Assembly (NCBI RefSeq): GCF_017353185.1
Contig: NZ_JAFMYV010000015.1
Coordinates: 62,001 to 126,000, forward strand
Length of the DNA: 64,000 nt
Direction of reading: 5' to 3'
From: Fibrella rubiginis
GTDB lineage: Bacteria > Bacteroidota > Bacteroidia > Cytophagales > Spirosomataceae
This document shows, in pieces, positions 17,560-26,018 of the stretch. How positions within the stretch are numbered: the stretch's first letter is position 1; each line of letters starts with the position of its first letter. A program made the position numbers and the translations under genes. The notes under the pieces were generated by a model that was given only the letters and a program-made list of their open reading frames with translations, was not told where the DNA came from and made no database searches.

Positions 17560-18003
17560 ATGCCCACCATTCAGCGATTTGAAGACCTACGTGTTTGGCA
17601 GAATGCTCGCCTACTCGATCAGAAAATATTCCGATTGACTCAACAGGAGGTAATGAAGCGCGATTTCCGGCTGATTGGTCAGTGGCTAGGCGCGAGTGGT
17701 TCTGTAATGGATAACATCGCGGAAGGGTTTGACCGGGAAGGAAATAAAGAATTTATCCAATTCCTAAGCATAGCCAAAGGCTCGGCTGGTGAAGTGCGCT
17801 CGCAGGGTTATCGTGCCTTGGACCGGGGGTATAGCTCAGAACAGGATTTTCAGGAAGTATACCAAGATGCGGTTCAGATCAGAAACCAGCTTACTAAACT
17901 CATGAATCATCTAAAATCCTCGGACATAAAGGGTGTAAAGTATCAGAAGTTGTCCAATTCGTCCGGTCCTAACAAACAAACAGACGAACAGACATACAAT
18001 TAA
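17560..18003 (+). CDS. Four-helix-bundle protein (23S IVS/Avd-like)
   Basis: The 147-residue product belongs to the family first seen in 23S rRNA intervening sequences: [18 protein letters not shown], then [29 protein letters not shown] by position 50-80, and [17 protein letters not shown]. Relatives form pentameric helical bundles, and one (Avd) is an accessory of diversity-generating retroelements, but most have no known role. It separates rfbB from rfbA. It follows a perfect 54-bp inverted repeat by 4 bp, and its own 3' end (CAAACAGACGAACAGAC) is built from words like the right arm of that repeat. This suggests that it arrived as a cassette. Confidence 0.88.
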   Translation: MPTIQRFEDLRVWQNARLLDQKIFRLTQQEVMKRDFRLIGQWLGASGSVMDNIAEGFDREGNKEFIQFLSIAKGSAGEVRSQGYRALDRGYSSEQDFQEVYQDAVQIRNQLTKLMNHLKSSDIKGVKYQKLSNSSGPNKQTDEQTYN

Positions 18004-18014
18004 ACAGCCTTCTC

Positions 18015-18872
18015 ATGAAAGGAATCATACTCGCCGGGGGATCCGGAACCCGTCTCCATCCGCTTACATTGGCTGTATCGAAGCAGCTGATGCCGGTTTA
18101 CGATAAACCGATGATCTACTACCCGCTCTCGATTCTGATGCTGGCGGGCATTAAAGACATCCTCATTATCTCGACCCCCCACGACCTGCCGCATTTCGAG
18201 AAGCTCCTCGGCGATGGGTCGCGAATTGGGTGTACGTTCACCTACGCCGTGCAGCCCGAGCCCAACGGACTGGCGCAGGCGTTCGTGATCGGGGCCGATT
18301 TTATTGGCACTGACAAAGTAGCGCTGGTGCTGGGCGACAATATTTTCTACGGGTCGGGCCTGTCGAAATTGTTGCAGGCTAATAATGACCCCGACGGTGG
18401 CGTGGTCTACGCTTATCAGGTACAGGACCCCGAGCGGTACGGTGTAGTTGAGTTCGACGCCGATTTCAACGTGTTGTCGGTGGAAGAGAAACCAGAGAAA
18501 CCCAAGTCGCACTATGCCGTGCCGGGGCTGTATTTCTATGATAACGACGTAGTTGAGATTGCTCGGAACATTGCCCCATCACCACGCGGCGAATACGAAA
18601 TCACCGATGTAAACCGGGTTTATCTGGAGCGCGGCAAGCTGAAAGTAGGCGTACTGGACCGGGGCACAGCCTGGCTCGATACGGGTACGTTTGCGTCGCT
18701 AATGCAGGCGGGGCAGTTTGTGCAGGTTATCGAAGAACGGCAGGGGCTGAAGATTGGGTGCATTGAAGAGATTGCGTACCGGATGAAGTTCATTACCAGA
18801 GAACAACTTCATGACATTGCTCAACCGCTGGTGAAAAGCGGTTATGGGCAATATCTGCTCGGTATTGCCTGA
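18015..18872 (+). CDS. rfbA: Glucose-1-phosphate thymidylyltransferase
   Basis: RmlA joins glucose-1-phosphate and dTTP to give dTDP-glucose, the substrate of the rfbB product. The 285-residue protein starts with the nucleotide-binding motif [11 protein letters not shown], followed by [35 protein letters not shown], and [13 protein letters not shown] and [11 protein letters not shown], all typical of RmlA. The length is normal. It starts 11 bp after the four-helix-bundle gene. Confidence 0.95.
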   Translation: MKGIILAGGSGTRLHPLTLAVSKQLMPVYDKPMIYYPLSILMLAGIKDILIISTPHDLPHFEKLLGDGSRIGCTFTYAVQPEPNGLAQAFVIGADFIGTDKVALVLGDNIFYGSGLSKLLQANNDPDGGVVYAYQVQDPERYGVVEFDADFNVLSVEEKPEKPKSHYAVPGLYFYDNDVVEIARNIAPSPRGEYEITDVNRVYLERGKLKVGVLDRGTAWLDTGTFASLMQAGQFVQVIEERQGLKIGCIEEIAYRMKFITREQLHDIAQPLVKSGYGQYLLGIA

Positions 18873-18894
18873 AACGGAACCGTCTGGAAACAAC

Positions 18895-18928
18895 TATCCC
18901 CTGCCAATCAGAACGTTAGCAGGGGATA
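18895..18928 (+). terminator. Hairpin after rfbA
   Basis: TATCCCCTGC at 18895-18904 pairs perfectly with GCAGGGGATA at 18919-18928. There is no T-run, so it may stabilise the 3' end or end transcription with help from a factor. Confidence 0.5.
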
Positions 18929-19241
18929 AGCTACCTAACCTATGAGATGAGAAAACTTGTACGCGTAGAGGAAACTATTGTTGGTGTAGATGCAGCCGGA
19001 TTAAGTATCCGCTGATTGTGAAGCAAAGGTAAGTAGCCCAGGCGGGCAGCGGCAGCGCATTATTACCCATTTTTCTACAATTGTAAATAATGCGGGTTTA
19101 CCCGTAGTCGAACACGTAGTTCTACGTAACCGGTTAGTTAACGGGCAATAATCTGACCGAATAGTCAATCCATCGAATGGTCATTATTGGGATTGAGTGT
19201 GTTTAGGTAGCTTGCCGCCTAAATCATTCAATTGCCTACCA
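18929..19241. other. Intergenic stretch without a recognised gene
   Basis: With the hairpin before it, the gap from rfbA to the next gene is 369 bp. The only reading frame of note is a 22-codon ORF at 18947-19015 (MRKLVRVEETIVGVDAAGLS...), which has no recognisable relatives and may be chance. The segment around 19060-19200 is AT-richer and probably holds the promoter of the following genes, but I see no clear TAnnTTTG box. Confidence 0.4.
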
Positions 19242-19640
19242 ATGACAGACAGAAAAGACAGGTTCCACGGCGATGTGGGCAGCTTTATTACAAGCCATGA
19301 TGCCCGTGCCCGCACTACCCGCTTCAAGAAGAGAAAAGAGGAACAAGGCTACAAACCCGGTAGCTTCACCCAAGCCGAGTTTTTTGGCAGCAATCGCATC
19401 AATCACTTGCTGGGCCGTAAAGACTGCGTAGGTATTCGAATTTACTACGGCAAACGCCACGAAGACGCCGACGAAAACCCCGTTGGCGAGGGCGAGGGCG
19501 AACTCAAATCGCGTATGGTGATCGTGGGCGTCCGGGCTGATGGCTCCGATATTTTCGACGATGCCACGGGCCTCAAAGACAGCGGCGACGGCGATGCGCT
19601 CGGCGATGGCTGGAGTTGCCCAAGAATGTGTCAGCCATGA
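19242..19640 (+). CDS. Hypothetical protein, GDVGSFI...GCVGIR type
   Basis: The product is about 132 residues, soluble and charged, starting MTDRKDRFHGDVGSFITSHD. Later segments are KDCVGIRIYYGKR and RMVIVGVRADGSDIFDDATG. I recall similar small proteins in Cytophagales, often beside multi-pass membrane genes, but no function is known to me. ATG 19242 is chosen because conserved-looking sequence begins there. Its stop is 4 bp before the next start, so the two genes are probably translated together. Confidence 0.6.
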   Translation: MTDRKDRFHGDVGSFITSHDARARTTRFKKRKEEQGYKPGSFTQAEFFGSNRINHLLGRKDCVGIRIYYGKRHEDADENPVGEGEGELKSRMVIVGVRADGSDIFDDATGLKDSGDGDALGDGWSCPRMCQP

Positions 19641-19644
19641 TACT

Positions 19645-20331
19645 ATGTTTGACCAATTAATTTCGCTTTTAGCTAAATATCCAGTGGTAACCCTGGGTCA
19701 TATTATGCTACTCCTGCCTGTTGTATTTGGTATACTCAGGCGGGAGTACCTCAATAGCGTGCTCGTTTTCGTTGTTATTTATTTTGCGATACATTTTATT
19801 GAACAGTGTCTGCTGCTTTATTATGTCATTTATGATAAAAAAACCATTGGTGTACAAAAAGGATTTTTAATATTCTATACAATCATTATTGCCCGGTTGT
19901 TTTATATATCATACAGAAATAGTGTTAAACTGCGTCGCATTGGCTTGATAACGTGCTTATTGATAGGCATAGTCTTACTGATCGATTTTCAATATAATTC
20001 CTTTGCTTTTATCGGAGCAACGTTGTTCAGGTTGCTGCTAATTGTCTTTTCTCTTACTTATTTCAATAAAATATTATCTGAAAACCGCGTTCTCAGAACG
20101 ATCTATCACCCTATGTTTTGGATTAGCTCAGGCTTTTTAATTTATGGTATGGGTACATTCATGACATCGTTATTTACCGATTATTTATTGGATGCGACCA
20201 AAACGTCTGATCAAACATATGGTCTATTTTTAACAATGGCTGAGCTACTTGGCATTATTCAGTGTGTGCTCGTTGCCACAGGTATGTGGGTCAGTAAATT
20301 CGATCAGAAAAATTATATAAATCAGCGATAG
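19645..20331 (+). CDS. Multi-pass membrane protein, unknown function
   Basis: The product of about 228 residues is almost entirely hydrophobic. About seven membrane spans can be read (starting at LGHIMLLLPVVFGIL, SVLVFVVIYFAIHF, GFLIFYTIIIARLFY, IGLITCLLIGIVLLI, ATLFRLLLIVFSLTY, MFWISSGFLIYGMG and GIIQCVLVATGMW). The gene is much richer in A and T than its neighbours, which suggests recent transfer or low expression. No kinase or enzyme domain follows. With the preceding gene it forms a two-gene unit of unknown role. Confidence 0.7.
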   Translation: MFDQLISLLAKYPVVTLGHIMLLLPVVFGILRREYLNSVLVFVVIYFAIHFIEQCLLLYYVIYDKKTIGVQKGFLIFYTIIIARLFYISYRNSVKLRRIGLITCLLIGIVLLIDFQYNSFAFIGATLFRLLLIVFSLTYFNKILSENRVLRTIYHPMFWISSGFLIYGMGTFMTSLFTDYLLDATKTSDQTYGLFLTMAELLGIIQCVLVATGMWVSKFDQKNYINQR

Positions 20332-20347
20332 TCAGCCCGTTATTTTA

Positions 20348-21322
20348 TCAAAATGCTGCTGCTTTTAGGCGAAGGCCGGACTCTTCGGGCAGGCCGAAAA
20401 CAAGGTTCATATTCTGCACCGCCTGCCCCGACGCTCCTTTGGTGAGGTTGTCGATAACGCTGCTGATGAGCAGCTGGCCATCATGGTGTTCCAGGCTCAG
20501 CAGGCATTTGTTGGTGTTCACAACCTGCTTCAGGTCCACCGGCGTATCGCTAACGTGCGTGAACGGGTGGGTGGCGTAGTAATCGCGGTAGAGTTGTTTG
20601 GCCTCCTCCAGCGCACCGGAAAAAGGGGTATACACATTGGCCATGATGCCCCGCGTAAAATCGCCCCGGTAAGGCACGAAGTTGATGGCTTCGCCGAAGG
20701 GCTGTAAACTGCTCAGGCTCTGTCGGATTTCGGCGAGGTGCTGATGGGTAAACGCCTTGTAAATAGACAAATTATTGTTGCGCCAGGTGAAGCCCGTAGT
20801 GGGCACCAGCGCCTGCCCGGCACCCGTGCTGCCCGTTACGGCGCTCACATGCACTGCATCAATCAGCCGCCCGGCATTGGCCAGGGGTAACAGGGCCAAT
20901 TGAATAGCGGTGGCAAAGCAGCCGGGATTAGCTATACGTTCGGCCTGTTGGATACGCTCACGCTGGAGTTCGGGCAGGCCGTAGATGAAATCATTTTGCT
21001 CATCGCGGAAATCGGCACTGAGGTCAATGATCGCAACCCCATCAGGTACCTCGTTTTCGGCCAGAAACGCCGCCGACTGTCCGTGGCCAGCGCAGAGAAA
21101 CAGCACGTCGAGTTCGCCGTTCAGAAGCGGTTGTACGCCCCCCCCCGCAAACGTCAGATCGGTGTCGCCCAGCAGGTCGGTGTGGGTAGTCCAGACGGGT
21201 TTACCGGCCTGGCTTTGGCTATGAATAAAGGCAATAGAAACAAAGGGGTGGTTGAGCAGAATACGGAGCAGTTCGCCCCCGGTGTAGCCCGCTCCACCAA
21301 TAATACCTGCGTGAATGGTCAT
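20348..21322 (-). CDS. argC: N-acetyl-gamma-glutamyl-phosphate reductase
   Basis: ArgC reduces N-acyl-glutamyl phosphate to the semialdehyde in arginine synthesis. The 324-residue product has the NADP motif GGAGYTGGELLRIL, the active-site Cys in ANPGCFATA, and VSAVTGSTGAGQ. Its ATG overlaps the stop of the upstream glycosyltransferase gene by 4 bp (ATGA), implying coupled translation. A nine-base G-run within the coding sequence (21138-21146 on the plus strand, as C) is in frame here and encodes Gly-Gly-Gly. Confidence 0.93.
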   Translation of the reverse strand: MTIHAGIIGGAGYTGGELLRILLNHPFVSIAFIHSQSQAGKPVWTTHTDLLGDTDLTFAGGGVQPLLNGELDVLFLCAGHGQSAAFLAENEVPDGVAIIDLSADFRDEQNDFIYGLPELQRERIQQAERIANPGCFATAIQLALLPLANAGRLIDAVHVSAVTGSTGAGQALVPTTGFTWRNNNLSIYKAFTHQHLAEIRQSLSSLQPFGEAINFVPYRGDFTRGIMANVYTPFSGALEEAKQLYRDYYATHPFTHVSDTPVDLKQVVNTNKCLLSLEHHDGQLLISSVIDNLTKGASGQAVQNMNLVFGLPEESGLRLKAAAF

Positions 21323-22521
21323 GGTCGTAGCGTTACGCGATTGACTAACTCCGTTGCTTTCTGCACCGACTGCTGCACCACGGCCGAATCGAAGGTATCG
21401 ACAAACAGGCTTTGGTAATGGGGGCGGTCCAGCGTTAAATCACGGCTGTTTTGGTGGTTATGAAACAGCAGCGTATCGAAGTTGGCGATGGGAAAAAATT
21501 GGAGCCCTGTGCCGTTGACATAATAGGCGATAAGCGGACAGAAGATGCCGCACAAATGCGCTGGAAATGATTCGAGCGTAAACGCCAGCGAGGCCTGTGC
21601 CGACAGTTCGGCCAGTTCGTCAATGGTTAGTTGACCGGTGGCATCCAGCACGCGATGGCCCTGGGAAGGGTTGTCGGCAATTACTTTGTGCATCAGCTGG
21701 GTGGTGCCGGGGCGTTGACCACAACCCACCATAATGGCCTCGGTCTGGTTCAGTAGTTCGCCCAGCAACTGTTGCCAAAAGGCATCGGGCAGGAAACGGC
21801 TATCGGCTCCACTTTCGGGGAAAATGGCGATGATGGGCTGGCGAGATGCCTGAAGCTGCGGCAGTTTCTGAGCCAGCGTGCTCTTGGCCGTGCTGCCATG
21901 CGGAAAATACGGGCGAATGTCGCGCAGGGTCGCGTGTACATCCATCCGGCTCAGCAGGTTGAGTATCAGTTCGAGGTGATGAAATTCACCATCGGGTAAA
22001 AACAGTTCATCGTCCAATAACCCCCCCAGACCCCGCGTGCCAAAGCCAATACTATGCTTTACCCGGATAAACGGCAGAATCTGATGCATGGGCGAGTCGG
22101 AAAACCGAACGTCGACGGAATAATCATAGACCTCACCAGACAGTGCCGCAATAGCCCGTCGCAGGCCTCCAACGTGTTCGGCCACCTTCTGTAAGCCACT
22201 CACCTTGCGGCGATTAGTGCCAATGTGATTCCAGTGAATGATCCGACGTACAAACGGATTATGGACCAGCACAGGGTCACACCAGTCGCCCGCCAGCACA
22301 TCAATTTTGGCCTGGGGGTAGCGCTTAATAATAAGCGGAAACAGAAACGTCAGAATGAGTGTGTCGCCCAGATGCCCCGACGACATCATCAGGATACGCG
22401 GCTGCTGTGCAGACGGTGCTTCGTTCACCCGACGTGTCGGTTGAGCGAGTGCATCGACAAACCAGTCGAGCAGACGAAGTGGATAAGCTACTCGCCGGGG
22501 CGCACAATACTTTCTTGACAT
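21319..22521 (-). CDS. Glycosyltransferase family 9 (heptosyltransferase-like)
   Basis: The 400-residue product has the GT9 layout: MMSSGHLGDTLILTFLFPLI near residue 45, DYSVDVRFSD, a donor-side segment IIAIFPESGADSRFLPDAFW, and a late SLAFTLESFPAHL loop. Enzymes of this family add ADP-heptose or related sugars to LPS cores. The N-terminus carries about 40 extra basic residues before the fold. It overlaps argC by 4 bp and lies 132 bp downstream of argG, beyond that gene's terminator-like hairpin, so it probably starts its own transcript with argC. Confidence 0.82.
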   Translation of the reverse strand: MSRKYCAPRRVAYPLRLLDWFVDALAQPTRRVNEAPSAQQPRILMMSSGHLGDTLILTFLFPLIIKRYPQAKIDVLAGDWCDPVLVHNPFVRRIIHWNHIGTNRRKVSGLQKVAEHVGGLRRAIAALSGEVYDYSVDVRFSDSPMHQILPFIRVKHSIGFGTRGLGGLLDDELFLPDGEFHHLELILNLLSRMDVHATLRDIRPYFPHGSTAKSTLAQKLPQLQASRQPIIAIFPESGADSRFLPDAFWQQLLGELLNQTEAIMVGCGQRPGTTQLMHKVIADNPSQGHRVLDATGQLTIDELAELSAQASLAFTLESFPAHLCGIFCPLIAYYVNGTGLQFFPIANFDTLLFHNHQNSRDLTLDRPHYQSLFVDTFDSAVVQQSVQKATELVNRVTLRP

Positions 22522-22617
22522 TGACTACTCGTTACGTCAGACGCAGGATCGGGTGGATGATAAGGGGGCAACCAACTGTATTTATTGCCTGTCCTGACAA
22601 GATAAGAACAAGCAGGG

Positions 22618-22650
22618 AAAATTGGGTTGATAGTCAATCAGCCCAATTTA
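22618..22650 (-). terminator. Hairpin after argG
   Basis: AAATTGGGTTGA at 22619-22630 pairs with TCAGCCCAATTT at 22638-22649 (one G-U pair). The minus-strand copy ends in a short T-run, 4 bp past the argG stop. Confidence 0.6.
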
Positions 22651-22653
22651 TTC

Positions 22654-23868
22654 CTACTGACCGGCTTTTACCCGTTCGTAGATCATTACCTGATTCGACG
22701 CCACCTTCGAAAAGCCCCGCACGTCGTCGCCGGTCCAGGCGTTATTCATTTCGCCATACGAACCGAATTTCGCCGACATCAGGTCGTAGGGTGACTCGAT
22801 ACCCAGCACCGTGAACCGGTAGGGAGCCAGTTGCACGTGCACCTCGCCCGTTACGTGGGCCTGCGTATCGGCCAGAAACGTTTCGATGTTGCGCATGACG
22901 GGGTCCATAAACTGACCTTCGTGCAGGGTGGTGCCGTAGAAGTTGGCCAGTTGGTCTTTCCAGGCCAGCTGGTTTTTGGTCAAAACGTGCTTTTCCAACG
23001 TGTGGTGAGCCTTTATAATGATCAACGGTGCCGGTGCTTCGAAGCCCACGCGGCCCTTAATACCAATGATGGTATCGCCCACGTGGATGTCGCGCCCGAT
23101 ACCGTATGGACCCGCCAGCTCGGTCAGGCGTTGGATAGCGGCTACTGGATTCTTGAATGCTTCGTCACCGTAGGCAGCACTTTTAATCCCTTTCAGTTCG
23201 CCATGCGTAAAGGTCAGCGTAATTGTTTCCTCACCTGACTTGGTCACGGGTGTTGGCCAGGCCGATTCAGGCAGGTACTGGCTGGACGTGAGCGTTTCTT
23301 TGCCACCCACCGACGTACCCCACAGGCCTTTGTTGATGGAATAGGCCGCTTTATGCCATTCCTGATCCACACCTTTATTTTTCAGGTATTCGATTTCAGC
23401 CTCGCGCGAAAGGCGCATGTCGCGGATGGGGGTAATGATCTCGGCTTCGGGCATGATAATCCGAAACGCCATGTCGAACCGCACCTGATCATTGCCCGCG
23501 CCGGTGCTGCCGTGCGCAATGGCCGACGCGCCAATCTGCCGGGCATACTCAGCGGCGGCAATGGCCTGGAATATCCGCTCAGCCGAGACGCAGAGTGGGT
23601 ATGTATTGTTTTTCAGGACGTTGCCAAAGACCAGAAATTTGAGGCACTCCTGGTAATAATCATCCGTTTTGGTCACCACTGCGTGCGATACAACCCCCAG
23701 CGAATAGGCCCGTGCTTCGATGGCAGCCAGGTCTTCGGCTGAGAAGCCGCCTGTATCAACCAGCACAGAATAAACATCCATGCCCCGGTCTTCGGTGAGG
23801 TATTTAACACAAAACGAGGTATCAAGACCTCCACTAAACGCCAGTACAACTTTTTGTTTATCCGCCAT
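22654..23868 (-). CDS. argG: Argininosuccinate synthase
   Basis: ArgG joins citrulline and aspartate with ATP. The 404-residue product starts MADKQKVVLAFSGGLDTSFC, with the PP-loop SGGLDTS, and carries AIAHGSTGAGNDQVRFD and later YSINKGLWG, all typical of the family. It lies between the GNAT gene upstream and the glycosyltransferase-argC pair downstream on the same strand, so this is an arginine block. Confidence 0.96.
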   Translation of the reverse strand: MADKQKVVLAFSGGLDTSFCVKYLTEDRGMDVYSVLVDTGGFSAEDLAAIEARAYSLGVVSHAVVTKTDDYYQECLKFLVFGNVLKNNTYPLCVSAERIFQAIAAAEYARQIGASAIAHGSTGAGNDQVRFDMAFRIIMPEAEIITPIRDMRLSREAEIEYLKNKGVDQEWHKAAYSINKGLWGTSVGGKETLTSSQYLPESAWPTPVTKSGEETITLTFTHGELKGIKSAAYGDEAFKNPVAAIQRLTELAGPYGIGRDIHVGDTIIGIKGRVGFEAPAPLIIIKAHHTLEKHVLTKNQLAWKDQLANFYGTTLHEGQFMDPVMRNIETFLADTQAHVTGEVHVQLAPYRFTVLGIESPYDLMSAKFGSYGEMNNAWTGDDVRGFSKVASNQVMIYERVKAGQ

Positions 23869-23996
23869 TTGTCAACATAGGGGGCCAAGTCAGCAAGCCC
23901 AAATCGGCTGCAAATATCGGGTTTATTGGGGTAAATTGGGTTTACAGGGTAGGCATTCGTGCGTAATGGGCCAGCGAATCATGGAACCGACAGTAT

Positions 23997-24037
23997 GAAA
24001 AACCCCGCATCCGGCATTAAACGGAGGCGGGGTTTCC
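23997..24037 (-). terminator. Terminator of the GNAT gene
   Basis: GAAAAACCCCGC at 23997-24008 pairs with GCGGGGTTTC at 24028-24037. On the minus strand the stem is followed by TTTTT, 20 bp past the GNAT stop, so argG probably has its own promoter. Confidence 0.8.
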
Positions 24038-24056
24038 TGTACAACAGTCGGTTTGG

Positions 24057-24767
24057 TTACGCCGCTTCCAGTTCGCGATTGCTCTTTTTTGGGGCTGGTC
24101 GGTCTGAAAAGCGGAGCAGAACACGCTCTTTCAGTCGCTGCCAGCGTTCGTACAGCTTCGATTCTTTCAGGAAATTCCAGTGCGGCTTTTTCTCCGGCTT
24201 TTTCTGCTCGTCGGGGTCGTAGAGCATGCCCGTACACAGGCAATGTTTGCGCTCAGTGCGGGTCAGTATGTCGTAGTTAACGCAGGTTTGACACCCTTTC
24301 CAGAAAGCCTCGTCGCCAGGTAACTGGTTGAGGGTCACGGGTTGGTAGCCCAGGTCACTGTTGATCTTCATCACGGCGAGGCTGGTGGTCAGGCCAATGA
24401 TTTTGGCGTCGGGGTATTTCGTGCGCGACAGTTCGAAAGCCTTAGCCTTGATGCGTGTGGCAATGCCACTCTGGCGGTAATCGGGATGAACGATCAGCCC
24501 GGAGTTGGCTACAAATTTGCCGTGGCTCCAGGTTTCGATGTAGCAAAAACCAACCCACTCACCGGCCAGGGTTTGGGCAATGATGGCTTTTCCTTCCAGC
24601 ATTTTTTCGATCAGGTACAGTGGCGATCGTTTGGCAATACCCGTACCGCGGGCTTTGGCACTTTCGGCCATTTGCTTGCAGATGGTGTCGGCCAGGCCAA
24701 TGTGGTCTTTATTGGCTACCTGAACAATGTATTCGTCGTTGACTACTTCGTGCGTGATCATCGTCAT
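24057..24767 (-). CDS. GNAT acyltransferase of the arginine block
   Basis: The 236-residue protein has a GNAT core: VGFCYIETWSHGKF, then NSGLIVHPDYRQSGIATRIKAKAF with the acyl-CoA loop R/Q-x-x-G-x-A, then IIGLTTSLAVMKINSDLGY. A C-terminal extension has paired cysteines (CQTCVNYDIL, KHCLCTGMLYD) and a basic tail. This type lies next to argG in many Bacteroidota and could supply the N-acyl-glutamate that ArgC needs downstream; that role is inferred from context. An ATG two codons later is an equally possible start. Confidence 0.78.
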   Translation of the reverse strand: MTMITHEVVNDEYIVQVANKDHIGLADTICKQMAESAKARGTGIAKRSPLYLIEKMLEGKAIIAQTLAGEWVGFCYIETWSHGKFVANSGLIVHPDYRQSGIATRIKAKAFELSRTKYPDAKIIGLTTSLAVMKINSDLGYQPVTLNQLPGDEAFWKGCQTCVNYDILTRTERKHCLCTGMLYDPDEQKKPEKKPHWNFLKESKLYERWQRLKERVLLRFSDRPAPKKSNRELEAA

Positions 24768-25226
24768 TTATTGAACGCCCGACAACGGTCGGTAGCGGCC
24801 TCAAACGGAGACGTTTTTTATCCGGTGAAAAAAAAGATGAGCTATGAGAGGGGTGTCGAGAGGGGCCTGCTACGAGGGCAGGACAGCGTTATAGGGTCCT
24901 CACGGACCTGAACCGGAAGGGCGTCGTGTGGCACATTGCCTGTATGTAGACGAACTGGTTCATATGCTGAAATTAACGCGGGCAATATTCGACAAATTGC
25001 CCCGTCTGTGCAATCAATTAACAGAATAAAATCGGAATCGTTCAGCAAACTGAAGGTGTTAACGGGCAGAAAGCCTGTTTGGCAGATAGAACAAATGGTA
25101 GCCACCGTTGTTGCGCTCCCAGGCTGATAGGTAGCTTTTAACCTTATCAATTCGTTAACAGACGCTTGCCTGTCCGGTAGTTGTTTTCTATATATTTGTG
25201 TTTCAACGCATCCCTTTCGGATAACC
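24768..25226. other. Divergent intergenic region between GNAT gene and aat
   Basis: This 459-bp gap separates two divergent genes. Open frames across it have no conserved-looking sequence or coherent codon use, and I recognise no gene. It should carry promoters on both sides; a clear box is seen only for aat. Confidence 0.5.
25191..25198 (+). promoter_or_regulatory. -7 box of aat
   Basis: TATATTTG is an exact match to the Bacteroidota TAnnTTTG box, 28 bp before the aat ATG. A TTG at 25166-25168 could be the -33 element, with spacing slightly longer than usual. Confidence 0.6.
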
Positions 25227-25856
25227 ATGAATAAGTTGACCGCCGACGATTTAATCTACGGATATATCAATGGCATCTTCCCGATGGCTGACGCAGACGG
25301 TACGCTATACTGGTACTCGCCAGATCCCCGCGCCGTAATTCCAATTGCCGGCTACAAACCATCGAGATCACTGCGGCCAACGTTAAATAAACAACAATTT
25401 GATATTCGTATAAACGCCGATTTTGAGCAGGTGATGCGCTGTTGTGCCACCCCCCGGTCTATTGATGACAGTACCTGGATATCCGCCGAAATTATTGATG
25501 CCTACACCGATTTGCACCAAATGGGCCTGGCCCACAGCGTGGAGACGTATATAGATAACCGGTTGGTTGGCGGGCTATACGGTGTAGCCATTGGCGGGGC
25601 ATTTTTTGGTGAATCAATGTTTCACCACGTGTCTAACGCGTCGAAAGTGGCCTTTCATCACCTCATCATGATTCTCCGTGAGCAGCAATTTTCTCTGCTT
25701 GATACCCAGTTTATTAATGACAATGTGAAGCGATTCGGGGCTATTGAAATTAGCAAACGTGAATACGCCGACCAGCTTAAACGGGCACTCAAACAGAAGG
25801 CTCGCTTCACCGAAGCCGCCGTAGAGCACCTGTTCCGTAGTCACGCGGGCGACTGA
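25227..25856 (+). CDS. aat: Leucyl/phenylalanyl-tRNA-protein transferase
   Basis: Aat adds Leu or Phe to N-terminal Arg or Lys of proteins and so marks them for ClpS/ClpAP degradation. The 209-residue product shows the family opening YGYINGIFPMAD, then WYSPDPRAVIPI, WISAEIIDAYTDLHQMGLAHSVE (central part), GGLYGVAIGGAFFGESMFH and LLDTQFINDNVKRFGAIEI. The length is normal. Its stop codon lies at the first base of a 57-bp hairpin arm. Confidence 0.95.
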   Translation: MNKLTADDLIYGYINGIFPMADADGTLYWYSPDPRAVIPIAGYKPSRSLRPTLNKQQFDIRINADFEQVMRCCATPRSIDDSTWISAEIIDAYTDLHQMGLAHSVETYIDNRLVGGLYGVAIGGAFFGESMFHHVSNASKVAFHHLIMILREQQFSLLDTQFINDNVKRFGAIEISKREYADQLKRALKQKARFTEAAVEHLFRSHAGD

Positions 25857-25991
25857 AATAGGTTCAATGTTTAAAGTCTAAGGTGTAAAGTTGCTTCGCC
25901 AGTCCGCCGGTGTTGTACTATCTGTGTCGGACCGCACCGGTGGACCGGCGAAGCAACTTTACACCTTAGACTTTAAACATTGAACCTATTT
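25856..25991. repeat. Gene-border hairpin, GTCTAAGG words + GTTGCTTCG core
   Basis: Arms 25856-25912 and 25935-25991 (57 bp) pair with two mismatches around a 22-base loop. The sequence AAAGTCTAAGGTGTAAAG followed by TTGCTTCG is closely related to the arm at 16268-16305, but with a different outer flank and an extra inner CACCGG stem. It lies between aat and proB. Confidence 0.95.
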
Positions 25992-26018
25992 TTGGACCTG
26001 AATTAACCTTCCCCATTC

